NCBI GenBank assembly: GCA_963942565.1
Contig: OZ012685.1
Coordinates: 57,575,917 to 57,639,916 of the forward strand
Length of the DNA: 64,000 nt
DNA from: Maea johnstoni
Taxonomy: Eukaryota; Annelida; Polychaeta; Spionida; Magelonidae
Direction: 5' to 3'
Position 1 is the stretch's first letter. Every line of letters begins with the position of its first letter. The translations under genes were made by a program, and so were the position numbers. The notes beneath the pieces were generated by a model. That model had not been told where the DNA came from. It made no database searches and saw nothing but the letters and a program-made list of their open reading frames with translations. Shown here one piece after another: positions 11,625 to 23,667 of this stretch.

Positions 11625-12117
11625 AAACATGAATCGATTATGCCAGTTGAAATAATGAAATGTTTGTAATCACTTGGTGAATAATACAGTGTTATTACAG
11701 CTATTGTATTTTTCACCAGTCATACTAAGAGTGCTAAACTCAATACTCCTAACAAGCCAAATTGAACTTAAACGTTTGTGGCAAGTTATAATTGTCCTTT
11801 GATCTTTTCAATAAAAATGCTTTAATTAATATGGATTGATATCCCTCTCAATCCCAAAGCATTGGAATTGCTGCATGCTCATAAGGGAGATAAAAGGTTT
11901 CACGAAAGAACAGGCCTGTAAGGGAATACATTTAGCCTGCCTTTGCATATTGTACTTGAAGGGTGCAATATCATATATCAATTGCAATCAAAATCTGATG
12001 AACCAACTGAAGCAATGTACATAAAGAGAAATATCTAACTATATAATCCCCCTATTACCTCAAGACCATCTCATTGATACTCAGGTCCAATTGCGTAAGA
12101 GAATAGTGTTAGTTTTT

Positions 12118-12352
12118 CTTTTGGACAATTCTAAATCATTGAAATTCCATTTTCATTGCAATAATGACGTTGTCAAATTTCTGTTTTGAAATTCAAATTT
12201 AATCCCATTACCATAAGCTGGTTATCGTAATTGTTGTTATTTCTAGCTACATTTGCAGCCAAGCATGTAATTTGTGGGGACAATAAACTTCCTCCATTCA
12301 CTCAATTTCAAAAGGCAGTTATTTCAAAGATATTAATGTCTATTGCTGATTC
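12118..12352 (+). repeat. Dispersed repeat K, first copy
   Basis: Matches 23,319-23,545 in reverse complement over about 230 bp (TTTGCAGCCAAGCATGTAAT, TTCACTCAATTTCAAAAGGC). No terminal repeats are obvious. Confidence 0.8.
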
Positions 12353-12832
12353 CCCTTAATAATTGAGACGCAGTCACAGTAATTTGATGAATCCATAAGT
12401 CACACGATACATTTTGAAAAACATTAGCTGAATGCTGACAATTCTTGTTTGTTAAAGGCTTGGTGATAAAGCAAGATGTGGATTCATGGAAAATATTAAT
12501 AGATATTACCTGATGGCTTCTTTGTAATATTTCTCTTAAGGTATTACCAAAAGCATTTGATTGAAAGATATCACCAAAGAGTTTAGCCTTTTTCAGGTAT
12601 GCGCTACTGGAATGATCCGATAAAATAAAATTATTTATCATAAAGAAAAGCACACCGACCAATAAAGAAATGTTTCAATGCGATATGAAGGCCAATATTC
12701 ATTAATATATTGAATGGTGCATTTCAACCATCGGGTTGCAACATTGTCAGATTGAAAGATTGTGATATCAATAACAGAGTTTAAGGTCTGACAACAATGG
12801 TTCATAGGTAAATATTCTATTTGGTTCATACA

Positions 12833-13046
12833 TTAACCCTTATGCTGCTGGTGGCTAATTTGGCCAAATCAAAATTATGCAAAAAAACTGGAAAATGACC
12901 GAAACCCTGGCAAATTGGTACTCATCTGAGAGTACTCAGTGAGAGCTTTCCAATGAATACCAATATAAAAGGGTTTAGATGGTTTTCAAAAATCTTTGCA
13001 TCCTTGTGCTTTGGGCTAAAGTAGCCTCAGCATTGGAAGGGTTTAA
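12833..13046 (-). mobile_element. Family A MITE
   Basis: Full length: TTAA + CCCTTATGCTGCTGGTGG to CAGCATTGGAAGGG + TTTAA. Confidence 0.92.
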
Positions 13047-13249
13047 GACCCAATGCATGAAATAGGGATGGGCCATGCCTGTTTCATGCATGAAACTCTT
13101 TTATCAAACCTCCATGCAGGGGAGAGGCATAGATTTCCATGTTGAATAAATCTCAATGTTATAAAGATACATTTCCCCCAACAGAACCTTGGCTGTGCAC
13201 CATTGCCCCTTTTATTGTTTCCTAAATGTGCATTCATACCCCTTATAAA

Positions 13250-14060
13250 TTTCTGACGAAACTTTATTGCCTCATATCATAAATTCCTGGAGAAGCATTA
13301 TTGCCTTTTATTAAATCTTGGCTGTGCGCTCTTATTCCCCAATATATTACAGGTGATGTATGTAATATATAACCTAATACAAATTCCTAGCTACCCATAA
13401 TTTTACCTAATTTATTTGGTCATCTTGTAATTCTGGTTTGTACCAGCAAGTCCAGCATTGTACAATTCTGGCACGTACCAGAATTGTCTGATACACGAAC
13501 TGAGGTTGTAAAGGACAAGATGACCATTTATTTCTGGCGATGCATCATTGCCCTGTTTTATTATTGGTGCCATGCAAATGTTTTGTGTTATTGTTCAATT
13601 AATGAATAATTGCACCTATTCAACTAGTGCTCATGCATTGTTGCCACCTTTTAACAAATGGTGATGCACTTTTGCCTCTATTTCATTTTGGTGATGCATT
13701 TTTGCCCCTATATATTATTGGTGATTCATTATTGTCCTTTGTAATTCTTAATGATACACTGGCTCTCGTTATCAATTCCTTATAATCCATTATTGCCCCT
13801 GTCTATACTCTACCAAATGTAGCTGAGAGCTACCAGGAAATCCTGGAATATTTTTCAAGAAAATATCCTAGGAATTCCTTGATATGCCAAGTTTTAATTG
13901 GTAAGGATAATTTCTGGTACATCATTTCCCTGTTTTCCTATTGATGATCCATTATAATTGCCCCTTTTCAATTCCTGGTGATGCATTTTAATTGCCTGCA
14001 TTTGAGATTCCTAGTGATGAGATAATGTGCAGCTTGATTCCTAATGATGCATTACTGAAG
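13250..14060 (+). repeat. Degenerate minisatellite of roughly 30-45 bp
   Basis: Words such as TGGTGATGCATTATTGCCCC and ATTCCTGGTGATGCATT recur about fifteen times with poor period. A palindromic block of the AGGAATTCCT type sits at 13,820-13,895, and GTACCAGAATTGT at 13,470-13,490. Confidence 0.65.
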
Positions 14061-14076
14061 ATGCGAGATCCCTACC

Positions 14077-14558
14077 CAGGGTCTTAGCCAGGCAATTGTA
14101 AAATATTTGGGCATCCTATTTTTTAAGAGAGGCCACAATATACTCAGATTAGAACCTTAAATATGTATTTATTTATTGAAGTAAGGCATAGTATGCCATG
14201 GGAATTATAAAGAGAATAAAAAAATGATCATATGTTAGGCATTGATATTCTAATAAATTAATCACAGAAAATTTGGGGTGTCCTGAGGGGTCCTTTTTGA
14301 GGGTTTGGGTGTCCAAATGATGCCCAGACTTCTTGCTGGCTAAGACTACTGTAGAAAAGAAAATTAATCCGAGTGGTTTATTCTGCCGGACTTTTCCAAG
14401 TGGAGTGAGTTTGGATTATATGAAAGTTGGTTGTTTTATTCATGCATTAGAATATTTAACTTCACTATTGACTTTTCAGAATAAAAAATCTTGTAAAAAT
14501 CCAAAATTACAAAATCGGTGAATTTGCACGTCGGATTAATTTCCTATTCTACAGTATG
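14077..14558. mobile_element. hAT-type MITE (family G) with a nested MITE
   Basis: Starts CAGGGTCTTAGCCAGGCAAT. Its right end CTGGCTAAGAC is separated from the last bases by the nested element at 14,349. Flanks TCCCTACC (14,069-14,076 and 14,559-14,566) are a perfect 8-bp target duplication, which fixes the outer borders. Confidence 0.88.
14349..14554. mobile_element. MITE with CTGTAGAAAAGAAAATTAAT ends (family F)
   Basis: Inverted ends CTGTAGAAAAGAAAATTAAT and ATTAATTTCCTATTCTACAG, with TA on both sides, as in Tc1/mariner-type elements. 206 bp. The 62-codon frame starting at 14,333 runs across it and is not a gene. A half copy of the same end is at 50,199. Confidence 0.85.
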
Positions 14559-14559
14559 T

Positions 14560-14830
14560 CCCTACCCCTATATCATGCTTGAGGATGAGGCAGATTATTG
14601 TCTCAGCTGGCTCACCCATTTTGCTGTACCACGGCCTACAGGTGCCCTCGCATCCAATTAACTTAACAGCAAAATCCAATTAGTGCGCGATCATTATGGA
14701 AATATTGGCGGGAACTCCCCCCTGCCAAAAGCTAGCAGGGGGGCTGTGTTATGATAGAGGGATGCTGCGGCTCTTAGTTGGCGACAGATAGACGATTGTG
14801 GAATGCATGCATGGCCACCCACTGATTGCC
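14560..14830. other. GC-richer single-copy patch with a strong hairpin
   Basis: CCCCCCTGC and GCAGGGGGG at 14,717-14,743 form a 9-bp perfect stem with a 9-base loop. Around it are ATTAGTGCGCGATCATTATG and ATATTGGCGGGAA, which look like regulatory or conserved non-coding DNA, not like a transposon. No open frame. Confidence 0.4.
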
Positions 14831-14965
14831 AGATTTATTGGAAATCCATTTATTAGATTAGCGTAGTCAATCAGCTCAGCTTATACCTTTATTATGTAGG
14901 CCGTAACACACGCATATAGGACTGAGAGGCCAGTGATAGTTATTTCCTCTTTTAGTTGTACAGTG

Positions 14966-15092
14966 CCAACATTTAATTCCTGCACTGAATGTGTGGGCAG
15001 CCCCGTCATACACGACAGCACGATGCATGGATGACTTCACAACTGAACGTAGCTTTGATTCGCAAGCTACGTGGGTCATTGATGTGCTTTTT
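14966..15092 (+). repeat. Dispersed repeat L, first copy
   Basis: CAACATTTAATTCCTGCACT, ACTGAACGTAGCTTTGATTC and GGTCATTGATGTGCTTTTTC match 23,668-23,810 in reverse complement. A short piece is also at 35,381-35,405. Confidence 0.7.
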
Positions 15093-15703
15093 CTTTTGAT
15101 AAAGTCTCTTTTCTTTAATTTTGCTTAAAACCAATAAGTTAGCCAATAACCCCCCACCCTCCCCCAAACATATAAATACAGAACTAAACCACTTCACAGA
15201 AATCCTGGATCTGTCCCTGAATGGTTTACAAAATATGTCTATACTTTTGTTCAGTACTTGAGGAATTGCTGCCCACTGCATCGACAGGAAACCTGTGGGG
15301 AGAGCTTATTAATAACCAATTCAATACGTTCCAGCCAACAATTCAGCCTGTTCTAGCCAATTTCCATTTCCCCTGATAGCCCCCCTGTTTGTGAGATATG
15401 AGTCTCCCAAAGTAGAAACCGTTTCCAATCAGTAAAACAGCTCCTACCACTAATCTCCACTGACTGGGCCATCTAGATGAATGAAGACAACTGATGCAGG
15501 GGATACTATTAGGTGGCCAATTATGTCGAAAGCTAATTATTTAACCATCTAATATGATGAAGGAGAAGATTTTTTCAACCATAACATGGTTAAGAAACAG
15601 TAGCTGTTGTCACAATACTTACTGACCTAACAGATTTATCAAATTATATTTCTGTTTTACTGACAGAGAACCATCTAAAGTAGATTGGATATCCCTCACA
15701 ATA
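15093..15703. other. No feature recognised
   Basis: Ordinary AT-rich sequence; the 91-codon minus-strand frame near 15,006-15,281 has no recognisable content. Confidence 0.45.
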
Positions 15704-15899
15704 CTAACCCTTATGCTACTGGTGGCTAATTTGGCCATTAAAAAATGATGCAAAAAAATGAAAAATGATTGAAATCCTGGCACATGGGTACTCATCTGAC
15801 ATTTCTCAGCAAGAGCTAAACTTTCAATAAATACTAACATGACAGGGTTTAGATGGTTTTCACAAATCTTTGCATCTCTGTGCTTTGGACAAAAGTAAC
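15704..15899 (-). mobile_element. Family A MITE, inner end truncated
   Basis: CTAACCCTTATGCTACTGGT to GTGCTTTGGACAAAAGTA; the last about 20 bases and the second TTAA are missing. Confidence 0.8.
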
Positions 15900-16394
15900 A
15901 GAATCTACAGCCTAGACATTAAAGGAGTGGCTATTGCCCAAGTTATCCACATCAATCATTCACTAATTAGGACTGATCGCAGAAAGATTTGCTTAAAAAT
16001 GTGTTGTTCCTATAACGACCCTACGAGTATATTCTCAAATATAACTCCTATTACTGATTCACAATTAAATTATATCAGGTTTTTAGATCAGGTGAGCACT
16101 CCATAAATGGCAAAAAGAACATTTGTTCAAGCAGGGAGAATGGATAGCTATAACTAACCAAGTATGTATGTCCCTGTTTCAACCGAGCCTTCGATATAAA
16201 ACAATGCCAGCTGTTGCATATAATTACTGGCAAGAAAAATATCTATGCTGTCTACTGGAACTGGTCATGCCATGAATCTAATTGTGATTCCACCTTATCA
16301 TATCCCTCTGCCATCCCTAAATGCCAAACGTACTATCAATTCTACATCATGCAGATCCCAAGTGTGTCCTCCTCAGAGCTCACAGTCAGCTTAG
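15900..16394. other. No feature recognised
   Basis: Unique AT-rich DNA with no splice-supported frame. Confidence 0.45.
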
Positions 16395-16772
16395 CCCCTT
16401 AATGCTCACAGCAGACAGACCAAAAAGCCTGACAATTTTGATGAAATCGTGCAGTCAAAAGCAAAGCTGGGAAAATATTTGAAGGAGAAATGTTAATCAG
16501 AACATAACCAATTATTCTCCTTCAAATATTTTGTAAAATAATTCTTAAATCCAAAGTTAACTATTAGTATTATCATCAGTATTTTTGGTGAAATCTGTCA
16601 GTTGGAGGCACAGTTGGAAAAAATACTAGAAGGAGAAATGTTATTCAGAACACTTCCAACAACTCCCCTTCAAACATTTTGTAAAACGATTCTTAATTCT
16701 GAAGTTATTATAATAAGCATCATAGATCCAGACGACAATTTCTGTAGGAATTCATAAGCATGACTGGGTTTA
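16395..16772 (+). mobile_element. Family B MITE with internal duplication
   Basis: CCCCTTAATGCTCACAGCAG at the left, TCATAAGCATGACTGGG at the right. The central block (GAAGGAGAAATGTTAATCAG ... TTTTGTAAAATAATTCTTAA) appears twice about 175 bp apart, so the copy is about 380 bp. Confidence 0.8.
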
Positions 16773-17201
16773 GTCCCCCGACTCGGGACACGATGTGCCT
16801 GCTGGTGACTGTAATGCGATTGGTAAAAATCAATGAGCGAGTTACGATGGCAGCAAGCTGATGTCTCTAGTAAGACTCTAGATATCAGTCGGTATCATGC
16901 CTGCAGTATACGTAAGCTAGGTGCTAAGAGGCAGAAAACTGCACTCTAGCAGTATGCTGTAACCCTCAGACGATCTTGTCTCAAAGGTACTTAATTAATG
17001 TTGCTAAATTTGGGAAGCACAGACTCATCAGACAAGCAGTGTGCAAATCATATTTCAGAAGGGGATATGGATGGTGAAAATAGATGATGGATTGACAACA
17101 CTTATTCTTGACACTTAAGTTCACTATTGCCTCTTTATTTGTGGGAAAAAATGAATGAAGTGACACCATAACTCTGATAGACAATCTTTTTAAAATCAAG
17201 T
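16773..17201. other. No feature recognised
   Basis: No repeat, RNA or exon signal seen. Confidence 0.45.
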
Positions 17202-17236
17202 TTATCATTATCATGATCATTATCATCATCATTATC

Positions 17237-17271
<35 letters not shown>

Positions 17272-17383
17272 CATTATTATTATTTTTATCATTGTTATTA
17301 TTATTATTATTATTATTGTTGTTGTTATCATTATCATTTTTGCTATCATCATCATCATCATTATTATCATTATTATTATCATG
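17202..17383 (+). repeat. ATT/ATC trinucleotide microsatellite
   Basis: Interrupted runs of ATT, ATC and GTT. It yields isoleucine- or methionine-rich frames on both strands that are not genes. Confidence 0.95.
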
Positions 17384-17613
17384 TGCATGTGTGTGTATGA
17401 GTGTTAGGTGTGCATGTGTGTGTATGAGTGTGTGTATGTGTGTATATTTTTGTGTATGAGTGTGCGCGCGTCAGTTAAAGCATGCGTTTGTGCGTGTGCA
17501 TGTATGTGTTAAAGCATGTGTATATGACTGTGTGTGCGTGTATGTGTGAGCATGTGTATGACTCTGCGTGTGTGTGTGTAAGCATGTGTATGGGTGTGTG
17601 TGTGCGTGGGTGG
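17384..17613 (+). repeat. Impure (GT)n microsatellite with AAAGCATG and GAGCATGTG interruptions
   Basis: GTGTGTATGAGTGTGTGTAT runs with a recurrent AGCATGTGTATG word, giving a loose higher-order repeat of about 36-50 bp. Confidence 0.9.
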
Positions 17614-17772
17614 ATCAGGCTGATCCTTGCTATCAGGAAGATTCCCAGTGCCATCAACCTCAGGTGCAGCTAAGTGCTTTGCGATCCCCAGAATGAGGCT
17701 GACATTTTGGGATGACAGTTGAGCTCTAATAGGCACTCCTAATGCCTGTGTAGAGTAAATCAACCAAGATTA

Positions 17773-17925
17773 TTAACCCATTACAGCTCACAGTCTCCAA
17801 AAGTAGCGTGACAATTTAGTGAAATCTTTTAGGCAAAAGCATCGTTGGCAAAGAATTTGTAGAGGAAATGTTCATCAGATCACTTAACCAACAACTCTCC
17901 TACAAATATATTGTGCAATCAGAAA
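17773..17925 (+). mobile_element. Family B MITE, right part missing
   Basis: TTAA + CCCATTACAGCTCACAG, GTGACAATTTAGTGAAATCT and ACAACTCTCCTACAAATAT; then similarity ends. Confidence 0.75.
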
Positions 17926-19286
17926 ATATTTAAAATAAAGATGAAATGTTGATCATAATCTTCTTTGAAAGTGGTAGTGTATGTAACTGATGATGGCTTT
18001 TAATCCATTTGGATCTTGAGTGCAACTTAAGGTAGGATTACCTTGAACAGAACAGGACTAATCTACTGTAGACCATGTTAATATCGTGGCAGTTCTTGCA
18101 CACCCCTGGAGTCCACATTTATTTGACTACACACCATTACTTTGACATCCTATCCCTATGTTAGTATGGTACAACACGCTGACATGATAGCTTGTCATTC
18201 AACACCCGCACACAAAAAATCAAACTGCACATCAAAGACAGCTGCCTGCCAAGCGCATTACTTTATATGCACAAAATTAAAATGGTATGCAGTATTTATA
18301 TTTAAAAAAAGATTAAACAGAATTGTTGAACCCAACAGTAACAATAAATTTCATTCTAAATATTCTCTAAATATTGCTTTGTTATCAAGATGAGTCAATA
18401 ATTGTGTCAGCCTGTGTCTATGCTCCAAGTAGAATGAGTTAAGGGTGTTAATACTCTCATCACTTTACATGAATAACACCACCAATTAGGCAAACCTAGA
18501 GCACACTCTTACCAGTTCAATGCCCCCTGATTGAGGGCTCGCTTGAGGCAAGCTAGTGATTAAGAGGCATACCATTACATAGAGTGTGTGGGGGTTGAAG
18601 GGAGTCTAGTAGTGATACCATCAGTCTGAAAGGACAGTAGAGAAACACTAATGCAGAGGTGTCCAAATATCAAAGTCCTGGAGCACAAACAATTGGTCTT
18701 GGAGCACAATGGTTTTTGTTGGGCTCGGTGCCACAAAAACTGTCTCCAGGTGATACTACCATATCAGTCTTCGAAGCAATAATAGACCTAGATCAATTAA
18801 ATAGGCAGTATCAATATATGGAGTGCACAAGTTTTCATAATACAATCTGTATTTGAAAATGCAAATGAAACATTTAATAAACTAGTTGGGTCATGTATCT
18901 TGAAAGTTTGAAAGGGGTAAACAGTAATAAAAGGTTGTCTGTTTTTTGCACTTTTTGAGGCCTGTTGCATGCTGGTGTGACACTTTGACAGTTGGCAACC
19001 CTTTCTCTGAGGAATACGGCTATCTCTTCTTCAACTTGTTAAATATGTGCTTATAAAGGAAAAAGAAAATATGACATATTTCCACAAATTGCATTTGAAT
19101 GCAAGCCATTATTCATTTTTGGCAATTTGCTCAACAGAATACATCAAGACAATTTGCACTGAGGTTTGGGTTTTGGGATTGGATTTGAAATTTTGTTTAT
19201 TGTCACTTTTTATGCCTCTTTGTCAAATATTTCTCAAAATGTTTGATAGTCAAGATAATTCCAGGTGTGAATAGGTTAATTTGCAC
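17926..19286. other. No feature recognised
   Basis: Long AT-rich stretch without a recognisable element, RNA or exon. Confidence 0.45.
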
Positions 19287-19516
19287 TTAACCCTTTCATG
19301 CCTGGAGATCTACTTGTCCACTGATGTCTGGACCTGTCATACTTTTGAAAATTATTCCTGAACAAAGCATTAATTTGCAAAATATTTGAAGGAGAATTTT
19401 AGATAGAGTTCTTATGAACAATTCTCCATCAAATATTTTCTGTATAATGCTTTTGTTAGAGAGATATCAGCAAAACTGTCAGGCAGTTTTGGCTGCTACA
19501 AGTACAAATAGGTTAT
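19287..19516 (-). mobile_element. Family B-like MITE
   Basis: TTAA + CCCTTTCATGCCTGGAGATC at the left, GGCTGCTACAAGTACAAATAGG + TTAT at the right, with the shared AATATTTGAAGGAGAATTTT core. Confidence 0.8.
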
Positions 19517-20057
19517 TTAAGGACAATATCCCTGTCTCCCTTCTGGTTCTTACAGTCAATTACACAACACACAAGCACCTTAATTGAATGCGGCAACCAT
19601 GAAAAATAATAAACGAAAACACTTAGTAAATTAGATTTTGGTTGCTTATATATTATGGAATGGATTATTATGGTTGCTTTAAGGACAATTAGTATAAGTA
19701 ACCTCTATCATGAAATATCATAAACACTTAAAAACAAACCAACCTTAACAAATTTTAATCCTTTTGTACGCAGAACAGCCATGATTTATGTCACGATATC
19801 TATTATGTATATAAGTGTATTTTGAAAGAAGCATGCTTTCAGAGGAGAGTTACCCAGAGGAAATGTATCTGCATTTTACAAAAAAAACAATACATTTTCA
19901 TAGATAGAAGTTTATTTCTATAGAATATAAGACCTTGTTTACACATTGAGAGTGAAATGTTACATCTTATTCCTATAGTCAAACAATGCTGATAAGAAAT
20001 GTTACTGTGAAGGAGGTTAGTTTTCAGCCCAAGCGCAAGAACAGTGGCAACCATTTC
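19517..20057. other. No feature recognised
   Basis: Unique AT-rich DNA. Confidence 0.45.
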
Positions 20058-20214
<157 letters not shown>

Positions 20215-20334
20215 CCCATAAAAACTCCCTCCCCACCCCACATCACCCCTTTCCTCAGACAATAGATGGGAAAAGATTACTTTCCTGGCGCCCAGTACAA
20301 TAGATGGCAGCCAATCATAGAAGTGATAAGAGAG

Positions 20335-20526
20335 TTAAACCCTTTCACACCCTTACCACCCTCCATCTGATGCAAACAATACCAAGATACCTTAACAAAC
20401 TAATAAACAAACATTTGATGCTATTTGCTTACAATACAACATCCTTCAGATTATTTTTTACCAAAAAATGTGCATTTTTTGTGATATCGTAAACATTTTC
20501 CATGCATCTGGTGTGAAAGGTGTTAA
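20335..20526. mobile_element. TTAA MITE of a third family (D)
   Basis: TTAA + ACCCTTTCACACCCTTACC at the left and CATCTGGTGTGAAAGGTG + TTAA at the right: inverted CCTTTCACACC ends. 192 bp; the interior is unlike A or B. Confidence 0.8.
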
Positions 20527-20749
20527 GCCATTATTTTCTGGCTAGTACATGGTGTAGAGATTAGCCGCTGACGTCCGTGACTTCTATAAGGGAGGAGAGA
20601 GAGAGGAGCAATAGTTTTCTATCATGTTTGCTGGCAGGGTCAAGACGGGTTCAGGTCACGCCCAGCTTATAATGGCCTTACCTATGCCCTGGCAGTGTGA
20701 GCTCTTATCTTCACCGCCAAGACATCCTTCATGCGGACTACTTTAGGTA
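20527..20749. other. No feature recognised
   Basis: Short unique stretch; a GGAGAGAGAGAGGAG tract near 20,595 only. Confidence 0.4.
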
Positions 20750-20937
20750 CTGCTCTTGCCCAAAGCACAAGGATGCAAAGATTTTTGAAAATCATCTGAA
20801 CCCTGGTATGTTGGTATTCATTGGATAGCTCTCGCTGAGTACTCTCATATGAGTACCAATTTGCCAGGGTCATTTTTCAGGTTTTTTGCATCAATTGGTA
20901 TTGGCAACATTTAAGCCACCACCAGCATGAGGGTTAA
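20750..20937 (+). mobile_element. Family A MITE, left end missing
   Basis: From CCCAAAGCACAAGGATGC to CACCACCAGCATGAGGG + TTAA. The TTAA at 20,934-20,937 is shared with the next element. Confidence 0.85.
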
Positions 20938-21125
20938 CCCATTAACACCCAGAGCGGCCAAAACAGGCCTGACATTTTTGGAAATATTTCACTTACAAAC
21001 AAATTTTCGGGAAAACATTTGAAGAAGAAATGTCGGTCAGAAGCCAAACAAACTCTCCTTCAAATATATGAACTTTTGCTTAATTTCAAAAGTATGAGAG
21101 TAGCAGACGATACTTTCTGAAGGAA
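20934..21125 (+). mobile_element. Family B MITE abutting MITE A
   Basis: TTAA + CCCATTAACACCCAGAGCGG, then the family core to GACGATACTTTCTGAAGGAA, where the right terminus is lost. Confidence 0.8.
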
Positions 21126-21812
21126 GCCTCAGCACCTGTAGCACCAATAAAGGCCTGGCTCGCAGTACACATCTCGCAGAACCTGACCAAATGAAATGAT
21201 AATATACTTCTCCAAACAATACAAAACACTAAACCCCAAAACAAATATTCTGTTTTCAAATCCTGCGAGGGAAATGCATTGGCTAATGTAACTTTTATTA
21301 TAGTACTGCAGACATCACCTGTAGCTGTGATAATACTTCTCAGGTGTGGAATGAGCTTTCTCATTTATAATTTATCAAGAATAACAAAAATGAGTATATA
21401 ATTACTCCCTCAGAATGGTGTGTAAAAATAAATGAACAAACAAAGAACACATAAAAAGGTACTAACTAGCTGTGACGCCTGGCCGAAGAGCTCGTAAAAC
21501 GGCAGCAGCTAGAATTATTTGTTGGTGTTGAGAATAATACCGCAATAGATTTGAACTAACTAGTCATCAAGGCATCCCTCTAGCTGTGCCGTGTGATTAC
21601 AAAACGCAGAATCGCTGGCAATGAAATAAACTGCGAATAAATGTGCATCTTTTTCCTCGCTAAAGCACCGGTTTCTGCACATCATCTACAAGCCAGAGCC
21701 AGAGTGGCGAAGATTATTTATGGCTTTTAGCTCCCGGATGCTGCTGGCTGTTTTCAATGTCACAGATAGCAGTGAATGGCTTCTGCGCCTCACACAGACA
21801 AATACAGGAAAT
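21126..21812. other. No gene recognised; GC-richer patch near 21,470-21,780
   Basis: The patch (CTAGCTGTGACGCCTGGCCG, GCCAGAGCCAGAGTGGCGAA) is unique and unlike the MITEs, possibly conserved non-coding DNA. Confidence 0.3.
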
Positions 21813-22023
21813 ACTGTATAACTGGTATTTCTTACAGGCATTTAATTTTGGCTATTTTCAAATTTTCATGACAGCGCCAAAATAACATCCTTCAAATAAA
21901 AATCCTGTTTTGATTCAGTTTTGTTTGAGTGCTTAATTGCGTGATTTTCAAGTACCACAATTACCCTCTATCAGGGCAGTAAAGCAATATTTTTGCACTA
22001 CAAATTAAAGTCGTATACAGTAC
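21813..22023. mobile_element. MITE with TACTGTATA ends (family M)
   Basis: TACTGTATAACTGGTATTTC at the left, AAAGTCGTATACAGTA at the right, and inner ACAGGCATTTAATTTTGGCT and ATAACATCCTTCAAATAAA shared with 53,157-53,367. Terminal TA suggests a Tc1/mariner-like target site. Confidence 0.65.
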
Positions 22024-22195
22024 TGTACTTCCCACAATGAATCGGCTAGTCTATAGATCCGGCCAACCCACATTTTTTGTAAATTGACCATTGATAAAGT
22101 TTCAACAACCACCCATTTTTGCCTAGCTGATCTTTTCCTAAAGAATCGTCTATCCGCCTTTTGAAATGAAATTTCCTCGCGAAATACAGACCTTA

Positions 22196-22375
22196 CTACT
22201 GCTCTACCAGTTGCATACAAACAACTGGTCGACTGGTGCAGGAATTAGATATCTTTACTGATGTAGTGAGTGCCTACTTATATTGACTGTGCCTCAGGGC
22301 ATGCCCAGGCAACTGCTCTACCAGTTGCATACAAACAACTGGTCGACTGGTGCAGGAATAAAATATCTTTACTGC
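22196..22375 (+). repeat. 114-bp direct repeat containing a hairpin
   Basis: CTGCTCTACCAGTTGCATAC is at 22,199 and 22,313, each followed by AAACAACTGGTCGACTGGTG. CCAGTTG and CAACTGG form a 7-bp stem in each copy. Confidence 0.9.
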
Positions 22376-22643
22376 ACCATTGTAGGTCTCTATCTCGTGC
22401 GTGTTAAGACAGTGATGTAGCGGCCCTTGCTGCCAGAACTCAGGACCTCAATCAATACGAATGGAGCACCGAGGAGAATATGAAAATGCCAGCGTCAATG
22501 AAAACACACATCTTTTACCATTACCACCACAGCTGCTGGCCTCGCCAAGCCCATCCAAAAGTCATAAAGTTGACTTACGCAATGCGGACGGACGAGAAGT
22601 GAGGGGGTGTATGGGAGAAAATGGGGACCATTGGATGTGATTA
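22376..22643. other. No gene recognised; GC-richer unique patch
   Basis: TGATGTAGCGGCCCTTGCTG and ATGGAGCACCGAGGAGAATA; no splice-supported frame. Confidence 0.3.
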
Positions 22644-22856
22644 TTAACCCTTCAAATGCCGAGGCTACTTTCATTCATAGCATAAAAATGCAAAGATTTT
22701 TGATAACCATCCAAACCCTGTCTTGTTGGTATTCATTGGAAAGCACCCGCTGAGTGCTCTCAGATGAGTACCAATGTTCCAGGGTTTCAGTCATTTATTC
22801 AGGTTTTTGCATGATTTTACATTGGCCAAATTAGGCAGCAGCAGCGTAAGGGTTAA
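22644..22856 (+). mobile_element. Family A MITE
   Basis: Full length with TTAA at both ends, CCCTTCAAATGCCGAGG to CAGCAGCAGCGTAAGGG. Confidence 0.92.
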
Positions 22857-23024
22857 GCACGTTTTAGCGTGGAGGAATGGTGCTATAAGGTGCGAGGAAG
22901 ATGGCTGAGTGGGGTCCCTGACCCTCGTGGAACATTAACCGACAGGAGAATCATCAACTGCTATGGAATGGATTGGGAACACACCTCAGAAAGGTCAACT
23001 CATCCCTATCCAAATGTGCCTGGT

Positions 23025-23190
23025 TTAACCCGTCAATACTCACAGCGGCAAAAACCAGTCTGACAATTTTGATAAAATCTTTCATGCTCTAGCATATCGG
23101 CAAACTATTTGAAGATGAAATGTTGATAAGAACATTATCAGCAACTCTCCTTCAAATATTTTGTAAAATCATTCTCAATTCAAATGTATC
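23025..23190 (+). mobile_element. Family B MITE, right part missing
   Basis: TTAA + CCCGTCAATACTCACAGCGG, CTGACAATTTTGATAAAATC and CAACTCTCCTTCAAATATTT. Confidence 0.8.
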
Positions 23191-23318
23191 CAAATCTTCC
23201 TTTATCACCAAGCTTTATCAAACAAGAATTGTCAGCATTCAGATTTTATTTTGAAATGAATTGTGTGCTTTATAAATTCATCACATTATTGTGACTGCGC
23301 CTCAGTTATCAAAAAGTA

Positions 23319-23545
23319 TCGACAATAGACATTAATATCTTAGAAATAGTCTTTTGAAATTGAGTGAATGGAGAAAGTTTATTGTTCCCACAAATTACAT
23401 GCTTGGCTGCAAATGTAGCTAGAAATAATAATAATTATGATGACCAGCTTATGGTTATGGGATTGACTTTGAATTTCATGGGAGAAATTTGACAATTTAA
23501 TAACAAAAATGGATGTTCCATGACTTGAGATTGTCCAAATGAGAA
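23319..23545 (-). repeat. Dispersed repeat K, second copy (inverted)
   Basis: ACATTAATATCTTAGAAATA to GAGATTGTCCAAATGAG; reverse complement of 12,118-12,352. Confidence 0.8.
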
Positions 23546-23667
23546 ACTAATACAGTACAGACATTTAATTCCTGCTGTAGTTCAGACCGGGCATCTGCCA
23601 GTGCCTGGTTGTACAAACACCCATGAATAAGATGTCAAAAAAAATAAGCCAAGCACATCAATGACCT

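Noticed and set aside
12333-12662. 109-codon minus-strand frame
   Set aside because: No motif, no splice support, and it partly overlaps dispersed repeat K.
16981-17407. 135-codon Ile/Met-rich frame
   Set aside because: Arises from the ATT/ATC microsatellite with an unremarkable extension.
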